A DNA stretch of 64,000 nt from Pseudonocardia kunmingensis (GTDB lineage: Bacteria; Actinomycetota; Actinomycetes; Mycobacteriales; Pseudonocardiaceae). Below, piece by piece: positions 48,780 through 57,388 of the stretch. The notes below the pieces were generated by a model. That model had not been told where the DNA came from. It did no database searches and saw only the letters and a list, made by a program, of their open reading frames with translations. The stretch is taken from contig NZ_VFPA01000007.1 of the NCBI RefSeq assembly GCF_006716445.1, forward strand, positions 248,001 through 312,000, given 5' to 3'. Within the stretch, counting starts at the first letter, position 1, and every line of letters begins with the position of its first letter. Both the position numbers and the translations under genes were made by a program.

Positions 48780-49298
48780 TTAGGCCGGGCTTGAGCCCAT
48801 GGCCAACTTCGCGAGGAGCTCGCGCGCCTTCTCGGCGTTGCGGGGCTGGCAGAGCACGTCGTACCGGCCTGCGACGAGCTGGCTCACCGACTGGAAGTCG
48901 CGCCGGCCGCGCGAGAGCCGGTAGGTGACCGCGGCGAAGATCAGACCGAAGACGAGACCGAAGCCCAGGCCGAGCAGGATCGGGGCGAACGAGGTGCCGC
49001 CCTGGCTGACGAGGCTGAGCAGCAGACCCACGAAGAGGCCGAACCAGGCGCCGGACGCGGCGCCGGACGCGAGGACGCGACCCCAGGTGAGCCGGCCGAT
49101 CACCCGCTCGACGAGCATCAGGTCGACACCGACGATGGTGACGTCCCGGACCTGGAAGTTGGAGTCGGCGAGGTGGTCGACGGCCCGCTGCGCCTCCTCG
49201 TAGGTGGCGTAGGACCCGACCGGCCACCCGGTGGGCGGCGTGGGCAGGTTGGGCAGTCCGGGCGCGGTGCGCGCGGGGCCGCCGAACGGTGTGGTCAC
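48780..49298 (-). CDS. General stress protein-like membrane protein (GSP-17M/YflT-like domain)
   Basis: A 172-residue protein: N-terminal GSP-17M-like module (SYATYEEAQRAVDHLADSNFQVRDVTIVGVDLMLVERV), two glycine-rich helices at about 78-98 and 105-125 (VLASGAASGAWFGLFVGLLLSLV, LGLGFGLVFGLIFAAVTY), and a C-terminal SQLVAGRYDVLCQPRNAEKARELLAKL. In mycobacteria a comparable transmembrane gene (Rv1234) precedes lpqY. The role is unknown; relatives are stress-induced. Confidence 0.85.
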   Translation of the reverse strand: MTTPFGGPARTAPGLPNLPTPPTGWPVGSYATYEEAQRAVDHLADSNFQVRDVTIVGVDLMLVERVIGRLTWGRVLASGAASGAWFGLFVGLLLSLVSQGGTSFAPILLGLGFGLVFGLIFAAVTYRLSRGRRDFQSVSQLVAGRYDVLCQPRNAEKARELLAKLAMGSSPA

Positions 49299-49675
49299 GG
49301 GGCCTCCTCTTCCTCGAATGTCGGGACTCCAGGCCTTGACGGCGTCCCCATCATGTCAACGCGGAGACCCGGGACGAAGTGCCCATACCGACGATCATCA
49401 CACCGATGTCCCGCCGCCGCCGGGCGCGGGACACCGCACGAGACCGCTGACCGGCGCACACGGGACTGCGCAACCGCCGCCGCCGCGGCTCCGACCGGGC
49501 GGCACACGCCCGTTCGGCCGCCTGCCGGTTGGGGTTTGTTGCGCCGTTCGGTCGCCGGATTCATAGCCTGTTCAGCGGCTCACGTTGGTGCTACTGCTCC
49601 GTAACCTGATCAGTGGCCGGGGACGGACGGCAGGGGCCGCAAGGGGGCGCTCCCGGGGATCGGAGGTGTCTCGCC

Positions 49676-49942
49676 ATGCCGTTCCTGCCCACCACCGCGC
49701 TGCTCGCCACAGCTGCCGACCTGTCCGGGACGGGCATCCTCACCCTCGCCGGGGCCGGCCTGCTCGTGGCCTGGATCCTGTCGCTCCTCCTGCACCCGTT
49801 CACGGCATGCTCGTCGTGCAAGGGCACTCCGCGGTCGTACGGCGCGATCGCCACGCGCTCGTTCCGGCTCTGCCCGGCATGCGGGGGCTCGGGGCGGCAG
49901 CTCCGGATCGGAGCGCGGATCTGGCCGCAGAACCGCGACTGA
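49676..49942 (+). CDS. Small membrane protein with a zinc-ribbon-like motif
   Basis: An 88-residue protein with one helix (ILTLAGAGLLVAWILSLLL, about 20-40) and a treble CxxC arrangement: ACSSCKGTPRSYGAIATRSFRLCPACGGSGRQLR, where two CxxC pairs could bind one zinc. Similar small actinobacterial proteins exist; the function is unknown. GGAGG precedes the ATG at a good spacing, which decides the start over a longer frame from 49613. Confidence 0.75.
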   Translation: MPFLPTTALLATAADLSGTGILTLAGAGLLVAWILSLLLHPFTACSSCKGTPRSYGAIATRSFRLCPACGGSGRQLRIGARIWPQNRD

Positions 49943-50050
49943 AGCGGTGGCCACGAACCCCGACCGGGTCCTCTGCCGGCGGTGCGACGGCCCGCACCCA
50001 CTCACGCACCCCTTCTGCCGCCATACGGGGGCGTGAGCACGCGTTGCGGG
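49943..50050. other. Gene-free stretch before repeat copy A2
   Basis: No coding signal. It shares GCGGTGGCCACGAA and a following ACCGGGTC word with 11244-11270, which hints that the repeat family once extended further left at both loci. Confidence 0.35.
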
Positions 50051-50386
50051 GACCTGAGCTGCACCCTGCAGCACATGTCCCGATCCCGCCGATCACGAGC
50101 GCCTGGACGGCCGCGGACCGGTCCGATGATCACCAGGAGGGGGTGCAGCGGGACCACCGCAAGGTGCGCACGCACCCGACAGGGACGCGCTCGTCCAGAG
50201 CAGGCCTGGGCCCGGTCGGGGACGGCCGCCCACCCAGCCACAACATTCGGTAGTTGACCCAACCCGGCCACCTCGCCGACGGGTGGAGGCAGGGGAGCGG
50301 CCGACTGCGCCGAGGACCGCGCCGAGGCGGGCGGCAGTGGCCTCGAGCCGGGAACGGCGCGCCCACAGGAGGTTTCCATGATCAGC
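50051..50386 (+). repeat. Dispersed repeat of about 340 bp, copy A2
   Basis: Aligns with 11670-12007 (copy A1). The best-kept block, 50333-50375, is identical over 43 bases and holds the sequence that forms the 23-bp inverted-repeat end of the 11.4-12.0 kb element (50344-50366), followed by AGGAGG and ATGATCA. Here only one end is present, with no inverted partner. No transposase is nearby. Confidence 0.75.
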
Positions 50387-50433
50387 AGAAGTGGTACCAG
50401 AGCGACAGATCTGTCGCCCTCCCACCACTTCTG
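50386..50433. repeat. 48-base palindrome abutting repeat copy A2
   Basis: Two 24-base halves match at 20 positions (centre between 50409 and 50410, core GCGACAGATCTGTCGC). It begins exactly where the similarity with copy A1 stops. It sits 80 bases past the acyl-CoA dehydrogenase stop and could end that transcript. Confidence 0.75.
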
Positions 50434-50513
50434 GCGATCACCCTCGGCGAGAAGCACGAGAGCGCGGTCGCAAGGCCTCCGACGCGCGCCTCGCACCGAT
50501 CACGGCCGCCATC

Positions 50514-51707
50514 TCAGCGCAGCTTGTACTCCTTCAGCAGCCCCCGACTGATGATCGTCTTCTGGATCTCCGAGGTGCCCTCGCCGATCAGCAGGAACGG
50601 CGCCTCGCGCATGAGCCGCTCGATCTCGTACTCCTTGGAGTAGCCGTAGCCACCGTGGATGCGGAAGGACTCCTGCGTGACCTCGGCGCAGTACTCGCTG
50701 GCCAGCAGCTTCGCCATGCCCGCCTCGACGTCGAAGCGCTCACCCGAGTCCTTCATCCGGGCGGCGTTGACCATCATCAGGTGGGCCGCCTCCACCTTCG
50801 TGGCCATCTCGGCGAGCTTGAACGCGATGGCCTGGTGCTGGGCGATGGGCTTGCCGAACGTCTTGCGCTGCTGCGCGTACTCCACCGCGAGCTCGAAGGC
50901 CCGGATGGCGATCCCGCAGGCCCGGGCGGCGACGTTGACCCGCCCGACCTCGACGCCGTCCATCATCTGGGCGAACCCGCCGCCCCGCCGGTCGCCGAGG
51001 ATCTGGGTGGCGGGCACCCGGTGGCCGGAGAACACCAGCTCCGTGGTGTCGACGCCCTTGTAGCCCATCTTGTCGATCTTGCCGGGGACCGTGAGCCCGG
51101 GCGCGACCTCGCCGTAGCCCTCCGGCTTGTCCACGAGGAAGCACGTGAGGTTCTGGTGCGCCCGCTCCGCGCCCTCGTCGGTGCGCACGAGCACCGCGGT
51201 CAGGTTGGAGGTGCCGCCGTTGGTCAGCCACATCTTCGCGCCGTCGATCACGAAGTCGTCCCCGTCGGCGACCGCCTTCGTGGAGATCGCGGCGACGTCC
51301 GAGCCCAGGTCCGGCTCCGACATCGAGAACGACCCGCGCACCTCCCCCGCCGCCATCCGCGGCAGGTAGCGCTGCTTCTGCTCGTCGGTGCCGTGATGGG
51401 TGATCATGTGCGCCACGATGAAGTGGGTGTTGATCACGCCGGAGACGCTCATCCAGCCCCGCGCGATCTGCTCGACGACGAGCGCGTAGGTCAGCAGCGA
51501 CTCCCCGAGCCCGCCGAACTCCTCCGGGATGGTGAGCCCGAACAGGCCCATCTCCTTCATCCCGTCGACGATGTCCTGCGGGTAGGTGTCCTCGTGCTCC
51601 AGCGCGGTGGCGTGGGGGAGGATCTCCTTGTCCACGAACGAGCGGACCGTCGACAGGATCTCCTGCTGGATCTCCGTGAGACCGGCGGTCTGGGCGAGCT
51701 TGGCCAT
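50514..51707 (-). CDS. Acyl-CoA dehydrogenase
   Basis: A 397-residue FAD enzyme. Signatures: FSMSEPDLGSDVAAISTKA and KMWLTNGG near the flavin, RKTFGKPIAQHQAIAFKLAEM in the C-terminal domain, RIHGGYGYSKEYEIERLMRE, and the likely catalytic Glu in LLIGEGTSEIQ. The family oxidises acyl-CoA to 2-enoyl-CoA. It lies beside a malyl-CoA-type lyase and shares a window with a MaoC hydratase; together these could serve a methylsuccinyl/mesaconyl-CoA or itaconate-type route, though substrate is not readable from sequence. ATG 51707 has a GGAGG upstream. Confidence 0.92.
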   Translation of the reverse strand: MAKLAQTAGLTEIQQEILSTVRSFVDKEILPHATALEHEDTYPQDIVDGMKEMGLFGLTIPEEFGGLGESLLTYALVVEQIARGWMSVSGVINTHFIVAHMITHHGTDEQKQRYLPRMAAGEVRGSFSMSEPDLGSDVAAISTKAVADGDDFVIDGAKMWLTNGGTSNLTAVLVRTDEGAERAHQNLTCFLVDKPEGYGEVAPGLTVPGKIDKMGYKGVDTTELVFSGHRVPATQILGDRRGGGFAQMMDGVEVGRVNVAARACGIAIRAFELAVEYAQQRKTFGKPIAQHQAIAFKLAEMATKVEAAHLMMVNAARMKDSGERFDVEAGMAKLLASEYCAEVTQESFRIHGGYGYSKEYEIERLMREAPFLLIGEGTSEIQKTIISRGLLKEYKLR

Positions 51708-51804
51708 CGGACGTCCTCCCGACGCTGGGCGAGTTACCGGGCAGTATCCCCCGCGCTCGGTGATGCACGCTGTGAACGTCCGCACACGGTGAGCGCGACG
51801 CGCG

Positions 51805-52776
51805 TCACCCCTCCGGGGGCGTCCAGCGGTCGGAGCGCTGCATCCCCGCGGCCCGGCCCTTACCGGAGATCACCAGCGCCATCTTGCGGCTGGCCTCGTC
51901 GATCATCTCGTCGCCGATCATCGCCGCGCCGCGCTTCCCACCCGCCTCGGAGGTGTAGTACTCGTAGGCGTCGAGGATGTTCTCGGCGTGGTCGTAGTCC
52001 TCCTGGCGCGGGCTGAAGGTCTCGTTGGCCGCGTCGATCTGGCCCGGGTGCAGCACCCACTTGCCGTCGAAGCCCAGCGCGGCCGAGCGGCCGGCGACCC
52101 GGCGGAACCCGTCGACGTCCTTGATCTGCAGATACGGGCCGTCGATGGCCTGCTTGTCGTGGGCGCGGGCGGCCATGAGGATGCTCATCAGGATGTGGTG
52201 GTAGGCGTCGCCGACGTCGTAGCCCGGGGGCTGCTCCCCCACCACCAGGGACTTCATGTTGATCGAGGCCATGAAGTCGGCAGGGCCGAAGATGATCGTC
52301 TCGACACGCGGGGACGCCGTCGCGATCGCGTTGACGTTCGTCAGGCCGAGGGCGTTCTCGATCTGCGCCTCGATACCGATCTTCCCGACCTCGTACCCCA
52401 TGGCCTTCTCGATCTGCGTGATCAGCAGGTCGAGGGCGACGACCTGCTCCGCGGTCTGCACCTTGGGCAGCATGATCGCGTCGAGGTTCGCGCCCGCGCC
52501 CTCGACGACCTCGGTGACGTCGCGGTAGGTCCATTCCGTGGTCCAGTCGTTCACCCGGACCACGCGGATCCGCTCGCCCCAGCCGCCCTCGTTCAGCGCC
52601 TCGACGATCGTCTTGCGGGCCCCGGGCTTGGCCAGCGGCGCGCAGGCGTCCTCGAGGTCGAGGAAGACCTGGTCGGCGGGCAGCGTGCGGGCCTTGTCGA
52701 TGAACTTCTGGCTCGATCCCGGGACGGCGAGGCAGGAGCGGCGGGCACGCAGCTGGGTCGTCTGGGTCGTGGTCAC
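51805..52776 (-). CDS. HpcH/HpaI aldolase/citrate lyase family (malyl-CoA or beta-methylmalyl-CoA lyase-like)
   Basis: A 323-residue CitE-like lyase: RRSCLAVPGSSQKFIDKARTLPADQVFLDLEDACAP at the N-terminus, KIGIEAQIENALGLTNVNAIA with the metal-binding Glu, GPADFMASINMKSL, and GFDGKWVLHPGQIDAANETFSP near the end. Length and motifs fit L-malyl-CoA/beta-methylmalyl-CoA lyases better than the shorter CitE proteins. GTG 52776 was chosen because the family motif begins shortly after it. It is upstream of the acyl-CoA dehydrogenase in the same direction (97-base gap). Confidence 0.88.
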   Translation of the reverse strand: MTTTQTTQLRARRSCLAVPGSSQKFIDKARTLPADQVFLDLEDACAPLAKPGARKTIVEALNEGGWGERIRVVRVNDWTTEWTYRDVTEVVEGAGANLDAIMLPKVQTAEQVVALDLLITQIEKAMGYEVGKIGIEAQIENALGLTNVNAIATASPRVETIIFGPADFMASINMKSLVVGEQPPGYDVGDAYHHILMSILMAARAHDKQAIDGPYLQIKDVDGFRRVAGRSAALGFDGKWVLHPGQIDAANETFSPRQEDYDHAENILDAYEYYTSEAGGKRGAAMIGDEMIDEASRKMALVISGKGRAAGMQRSDRWTPPEG

Positions 52777-52872
52777 GGGCGGACTCCTCGTCGAGTGCGG
52801 CACGGGGCGTTGGGCCGATGCTGGCACGCGACCCCGCCCGCGGCCGTGCGAGGTGAGGAGGTTCTCAGCCCC

Positions 52873-53754
52873 TCAGGGGAGGGCGAGCAGCTCGCCGCGG
52901 GCCACCCGCGACACCCCGCCCTGCACCGAGGTGGCGACCGCCGCGCCACCGCGCGCGGTGACGACGACTGCGAGCTGGGACGGGCGCCCCATCTCCGCGC
53001 CCTGCGCGACCACGAACCCCGTCTGCCCGTCGGCGGCCAGCAGGCCCCGATCGGCCAGGAAGACGCCGAGCGCGACGGCGGCCGAGCCGGTGGCGGGGTC
53101 CTCGACCACGCCGGCCTCCGGCGCGAACATCCGCAGGTGCGCCCGCCAGGCGGCCCGGTCGAAGGCGACCACGGCGATGCCGACGAGGTCGGGTACCCGG
53201 GACAGCTCACGGCCGAGTGCCACCGGGTCGACCTGGACCCGCGCGACCGCGTCCGGGCGCACCGGCAGGAACGCGAACGGCACGCCCGCCGCGGCGACCC
53301 CGGCCGGCACGTCCGCGTCCGGGTCGGCGGCGCCGAGCCCGACGGCGGCCGCGAGCGCCGCGCCGTCCAGCACGGGTCCGACCTCGGGCCGGCCCCCGTC
53401 GACGCGCGCCCCGTGGGCGTTCACCTGCACGGGCAGCAGCCCCGCCCCGCACTCCTGCACGACCTCGCCGGTGCGGATCAGTCCCGCCTGCGCCAGCACC
53501 CACGCGGCCCCGACGCTCGGGTGCCCGGCGAAGGGCAGCTCGCGCGCAGGGGTGAAGATCCGCAGTCTGTAATCAGCATCCGGGGTCGTCGGCGGCAGCG
53601 GGAACGCGGTCTCGGAGAGCCCGAACTCCGCCGCGATCGCCTGCATCTGCGCGGTCTCGAGCACGGTCGCCCCGTGCACGACGGCCAGCGGGTTGCCGGT
53701 GTAGGCGCCGTCCGCGGTGAACACGTCCACCACGTCGTACCGGAGGGGATCCAC
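52873..53754 (-). CDS. PhzF-family isomerase/epimerase
   Basis: A 293-residue PhzF-fold protein: VDVFTADGAYTGNPLAVV at the N-terminus, the catalytic Glu in FGLSETAFPLPP (about residue 48), ELPFAGHPSVGAAWVL and EDPATGSAAVALGVFLADRG. PhzF isomerises an intermediate of phenazine synthesis; most homologues are isolated metabolic enzymes and there are no other phenazine genes here. Start 53754 is a GTG read divergently from the MgtE-N gene, 23 bases away. Confidence 0.9.
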   Translation of the reverse strand: MDPLRYDVVDVFTADGAYTGNPLAVVHGATVLETAQMQAIAAEFGLSETAFPLPPTTPDADYRLRIFTPARELPFAGHPSVGAAWVLAQAGLIRTGEVVQECGAGLLPVQVNAHGARVDGGRPEVGPVLDGAALAAAVGLGAADPDADVPAGVAAAGVPFAFLPVRPDAVARVQVDPVALGRELSRVPDLVGIAVVAFDRAAWRAHLRMFAPEAGVVEDPATGSAAVALGVFLADRGLLAADGQTGFVVAQGAEMGRPSQLAVVVTARGGAAVATSVQGGVSRVARGELLALP

Positions 53755-53777
53755 AGCGGCACCTTAGGCTTCCGCGC

Positions 53778-55043
53778 ATGGGCGTCGAACGGGTCTACGT
53801 CGCACGGCTGGTGGGCCTCGCCGTGTTCGGGCCCGACGGCGAGCGCATCGGGAAGGTGCGCGACCTCGTCGCCACCCTGCGGGTCGACGCGAGCCCGCCG
53901 CGGGTGCTCGGCGTGGTCGTCGAGCTCGCCACCCGGCGGCGCATCTTCGTGCCGATGCTGCGGGTCACCGCGATCGACCCCGGCGCCGTCACCCTCGCCA
54001 CCGGCTCGGTGAGCCTGCGGGGTTTCGCGCAGCGCCCGAACGAGGCGCTGCTGGTGGGGCAGATGCTCGACGCCCCCGTCCGGATCGTCGAGAGCGGGGA
54101 GGACGCGGTGGTCGTCGACGCGGCGATCGAGCCGACGCGCTCCCGGGACTGGGTCGTCGGCCGGCTGGCCGTGCGCGTCCGCCGCCACCGGATCGGGCGG
54201 CGTGAGCCCGTGCAGGTGCTGCCCTGGCGCGCGGTCACCGGCCTCTCGCTCACCGACCGGCAGGGCACCGAGGGCCTGCTGTCGGTGTTCGAGACCATGC
54301 GACCGGCCGACGTCGCCGCCGCGCTGTCGGAGCTGCCCGAGAAGCGCCAGTTCGAGGTGGTCGACGGCCTCGACGACGAGCGGCTCGCCGACGTGTTCGA
54401 GGAGCTGTCCGAGGCCGACCAGCGCAACCTGCTCGCCCACCTGTCGCCCGAGCGGGCCGCGGACGTCCTCGAGGCGATGTCCCCCGACGACGCGGCCGAC
54501 CTGCTGCACGAGCTGCCCGACGCCGAGTCCGACGCGCTGCTCGCGCTGATGCAGCCTGAGGAGTCGGCACCGGTGCGCCGGCTGATGACCTACTCGTCGG
54601 ACACCGCGGGCGGTCTGATGACCCCGGAGCCGGTGATCCTGCGCCCGGACGCCACCGTGGCCGAGGCGCTCGCCCGCATCCGCAACCCCGACATCCCACC
54701 CGCGCTGGCCAGCATGGTGTTCGTCTGCCGGCCCCCGTCGGAGACCCCGACGGGGCGCTACCTCGGGTGCGCGCACGCGCAGCGGCTGCTGCGGGCGGCG
54801 CCGTTCGAGCTGGTGGCGGGCGTCGTCGACAGCGAGCTCGCGCGCCTGTCCCCGCACGCCAGGCTCGGTGAGATCACCCGGTACTTCGCGGCCTACAACC
54901 TGGTGGCCGGCCCCGTGGTCGACAGCGAGGACCACCTGCTCGGCGCCGTCACCGTGGACGACGTCCTCGACCACCTCCTCCCGCCGGACTGGCGCGACCG
55001 CCTGACCGACCCCGACCAGACCAGCGAGGTGTCGGATGCCTGA
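53778..55043 (+). CDS. PRC-barrel, MgtE N-terminal and CBS-domain protein
   Basis: A 421-residue soluble protein. Order: PRC-barrel-like modules (ARLVGLAVFGPDGERIGKVRDLVA, then RSRDWVVGRLAVRVRRHRIGRREPVQVLPWRAV), MgtE_N helical repeats (LSELPEKRQFEVVDGLDDERLADVFEELSEADQRNLLAHL, MSPDDAADLLHELP), and a CBS pair (YSSDTAGGLMTPEPVILRPDATVAEALARI to GAVTVDDVLDHLLP). The MgtE membrane part is absent, so it is not a transporter; a Mg-sensing partner role is plausible, and corA is in the window. It overlaps the DUF1003 gene by eight bases. Confidence 0.9.
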   Translation: MGVERVYVARLVGLAVFGPDGERIGKVRDLVATLRVDASPPRVLGVVVELATRRRIFVPMLRVTAIDPGAVTLATGSVSLRGFAQRPNEALLVGQMLDAPVRIVESGEDAVVVDAAIEPTRSRDWVVGRLAVRVRRHRIGRREPVQVLPWRAVTGLSLTDRQGTEGLLSVFETMRPADVAAALSELPEKRQFEVVDGLDDERLADVFEELSEADQRNLLAHLSPERAADVLEAMSPDDAADLLHELPDAESDALLALMQPEESAPVRRLMTYSSDTAGGLMTPEPVILRPDATVAEALARIRNPDIPPALASMVFVCRPPSETPTGRYLGCAHAQRLLRAAPFELVAGVVDSELARLSPHARLGEITRYFAAYNLVAGPVVDSEDHLLGAVTVDDVLDHLLPPDWRDRLTDPDQTSEVSDA

Positions 55044-55557
55044 GAACACCACCTACCGACGGCTCGACCAGCCGCTCCTGGGCCGCGCCCGGTTCGAGGT
55101 CGACCCCGAGTGGTTCGCCCGCTTCTCCGAGCGGATCGCCCGGTTCCTGGGCACCGGCCGGTTCCTCGCGATCCAGACCGTGATCGTCATCGTGTGGATC
55201 GCGCTGAACCTCACCGCGTGGTTCGGCAGCTGGGACCCCTACCCCTTCATCCTGCTCAACCTGGCCTTCTCCACGCAGGCCGCCTACGCCGCGCCGCTGA
55301 TCCTGCTCGCGCAGAACCGCCAGGACGACCGCGACCGGGTCTCGCTCGAGGAGGACCGCGCCCGCGCCGAGCGGACGAAGGCCGACACCGAGTACCTGGC
55401 CCGCGAGCTCGCCGCGCTGCGCATCGCGGTGGGCGAGGTGGCCACCCGGGACTACCTGCGCGGCGAGCTCGACAAGCTCTGCGAGCGGCTCGGCGCCGAG
55501 CCGGACCCGGCCACCGAGCGGGCTCGGGCGAGGCTCAGTCGGCGAGGCGACGGCTGA
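55036..55557 (+). CDS. DUF1003 membrane protein
   Basis: A 173-residue protein with the DUF1003 pattern: ARFLGTGRFLAIQTVIVIVWIALNL, WDPYPFILLNLAFSTQAAYAAPLILLAQNRQDDRDR (two helices joined by a short loop), then a charged, probably coiled-coil C-terminus (EEDRARAERTKADTEYLARELAALR). The function is unknown. It is coupled to the MgtE-N/CBS gene, as in mycobacteria. The 3' end overlaps the convergent MarR gene by 23 bases. Confidence 0.92.
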   Translation: MPENTTYRRLDQPLLGRARFEVDPEWFARFSERIARFLGTGRFLAIQTVIVIVWIALNLTAWFGSWDPYPFILLNLAFSTQAAYAAPLILLAQNRQDDRDRVSLEEDRARAERTKADTEYLARELAALRIAVGEVATRDYLRGELDKLCERLGAEPDPATERARARLSRRGDG

Positions 55558-56041
55558 TCCGGTCCAGCACGTGCAGGTCGGCGTCGTCCAGCCGCGCCAC
55601 GAAGTGCTGCGCCACCCCGCGCAGGTGGGTGCGCGACGCCGTGCGCAGGCGGCCGAGCCCGGCCTCGGTGAGCAGGGCGGCGACCCCGCGCCCGTCGCCC
55701 TCGACCCGGCAGCGGGACACGAGCCCGGCCTTCTCCAGCCGGTCGACCAGGCGCGTGACGCCGGAGCGGGACAGCAGCACCGCCTCCGCGAGCTCGGTCA
55801 TCCGCAGCCGCCGCCCCGGCGCCTCGGCCAGCTGGACGAGCACGTCGTAGGAGGCGAGCGAGAGGTCCTGCTCACCCACGAGCTCCGCCTCGAGCGCCCG
55901 CGTGATCGCGGCGTGCGCCCGCAGGAACGACCGCCACGCCGCCAGCTGCTCGCGCGTCGGCCCGGACCGCTGGCGCGGTGCGGCGGGCTCGGCATCTCCG
56001 TGCCCCTGCGTGGGCGCGCTGGGAGCGGCGGTGTCCGTCAC
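55535..56041 (-). CDS. MarR-family transcriptional regulator
   Basis: A 168-residue MarR protein: LSLASYDVLVQLAEAPGRRLRMTELAEAVLLSRSGVTRLVDRLEKAGLV is the winged helix (about residues 62-112), and DGRGVAALLTEAGLGRL the wing. The Pro/Ala-rich first 25 residues are probably disordered. GTG 56041 has no strong ribosome binding site. It is divergent from mrp (118-base gap) and may regulate it or itself. Confidence 0.9.
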   Translation of the reverse strand: MTDTAAPSAPTQGHGDAEPAAPRQRSGPTREQLAAWRSFLRAHAAITRALEAELVGEQDLSLASYDVLVQLAEAPGRRLRMTELAEAVLLSRSGVTRLVDRLEKAGLVSRCRVEGDGRGVAALLTEAGLGRLRTASRTHLRGVAQHFVARLDDADLHVLDRISRRLAD

Positions 56042-56158
56042 GGGCCACGATGCTACGGACGCGGGGCGACGAGGGCACGGACGTACAGTGGGTGGAGGGT
56101 GTGGGCAGCCGCACCCGGCAGCGTCGCGCCGTCGATGGAAGGTCCAGCGGAACCCCTG

Positions 56159-57307
56159 ATGTCCACCACCGAGAGCACCAGCACCGTCGAGCAGGCCGTG
56201 CGGGCCGCGCTCGCCACCGTCGACGACCCCGAGATCCACAAGCCGATCACCGACCTGGGGATGGTCAAGGGCGTCGCGGTGTCGCCGGAGGGGCGCGCCC
56301 ACGTGGGCGTGTACCTCACCGTCGCCGGGTGCCCCATGCGCGAGACGATCACCGCGCGGGTCACCGAGGCCGTCTCGAAGGTCTCCGGGATCACCGCGGT
56401 CGAGGTCGAGCTCGACGTCATGAGCGACGAGCAGCGCACGGAGCTGCGCCGCAGCCTGCGCGGCGACGCGGCGGAACCGGTGATCCCGTTCGCCCAGCCC
56501 GGCTCGCTCACCCGCGTCTACTGCGTGGCGTCGGGCAAGGGCGGCGTCGGCAAGTCGTCGATCACCGTGAACCTGGCCGCCGCGATGGCGGAGAAGGGCC
56601 TCTCGGTGGGCGTGGTGGATGCCGACATCTACGGCCACTCGGTGCCCCGCATGCTCGGCACCACCGACCGGCCCACCAAGGTCGAGAACATGATCATGCC
56701 GCCGCAGGCGCACGGTGTGAAGGTCATCTCGATCGGGATGTTCACCCCGGGCAACGACGCCGTCGTGTGGCGCGGCCCGATGCTGCACCGGGCGCTGCAG
56801 CAGTTCCTCGCCGACGTGTACTGGGGCGACCTGGACGTCCTGCTGCTCGACCTGCCCCCCGGCACCGGCGACATCGCGATCTCCACCGCGCAGCTCGTGC
56901 CCAACGCCGAACTGCTGGTGGTCACCACCCCGCAGACCGCGGCGGCCGAGGTGGCCGAGCGGGCAGGCTCGATCGCGCTGCAGACCCGTCAGCGCCTCGC
57001 CGGCGTCGTCGAGAACATGTCGTGGATGGAGATGCCCGACGGCACCCGCATGGAGGTGTTCGGCTCCGGCGGCGGCCAGACCGTGGCCGACTCCCTCACC
57101 CGCACCATCGGCGCCCCGGTCCCGCTGCTCGGGCAGGTGCCGCTGGAGCCCCGGCTTCGCGAGTGCGGCGACTCCGGCAACCCGATCGTGCTGGCCGAGC
57201 CGGAGAGCGCGTCGGCGCAGGCCCTGCGCGCGGTGGCGGAGAAGCTGACGGTCCGCTCCCGCGGCCTGGCCGGCATGAGCCTGAACATCAGCCCCGTTCG
57301 CAAGTAG
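56159..57307 (+). CDS. mrp: Mrp/ApbC-type iron-sulfur cluster carrier ATPase
   Basis: A 382-residue P-loop ATPase that carries and delivers [4Fe-4S] clusters. The N-terminal MIP18/DUF59 domain (ALATVDDPEIHKPITDLGMVKG, residues 18-39) is followed by the deviant Walker A CVASGKGGVGKSSITVNLAAA near residue 122, switch region VVDADIYGHSVPRML, and DLDVLLLDLPPGTGDIAISTAQ. A CxxC in the C-terminal part is not evident. The ATG at 56159 starts MSTTESTSTVEQAVRAAL; an in-frame ATG 24 bases upstream is possible. Confidence 0.93.
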   Translation: MSTTESTSTVEQAVRAALATVDDPEIHKPITDLGMVKGVAVSPEGRAHVGVYLTVAGCPMRETITARVTEAVSKVSGITAVEVELDVMSDEQRTELRRSLRGDAAEPVIPFAQPGSLTRVYCVASGKGGVGKSSITVNLAAAMAEKGLSVGVVDADIYGHSVPRMLGTTDRPTKVENMIMPPQAHGVKVISIGMFTPGNDAVVWRGPMLHRALQQFLADVYWGDLDVLLLDLPPGTGDIAISTAQLVPNAELLVVTTPQTAAAEVAERAGSIALQTRQRLAGVVENMSWMEMPDGTRMEVFGSGGGQTVADSLTRTIGAPVPLLGQVPLEPRLRECGDSGNPIVLAEPESASAQALRAVAEKLTVRSRGLAGMSLNISPVRK

Positions 57308-57323
57308 CGAACCAGGGCGCACG

Positions 57324-57375
57324 TTGGAGCCATCCTGCAGGTTGTGAGCGTTCTCAACGCGCAGGATGGCTCCAA
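57324..57375. terminator. Bidirectional hairpin between mrp and gabT
   Basis: 15-bp perfect outer arms (57324-57338 and 57361-57375) with a smaller inner GTTG/CAAC stem. It begins 17 bases after the mrp stop and ends 14 bases before the gabT stop on the other strand. There is no T tract. Confidence 0.85.
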
Positions 57376-57388
57376 GGTGCGGGGGGGC

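Noticed and set aside
52873..53754. Phenazine biosynthesis
   Set aside because: PhzF-like proteins are widespread housekeeping relatives, and no other phz gene is present.
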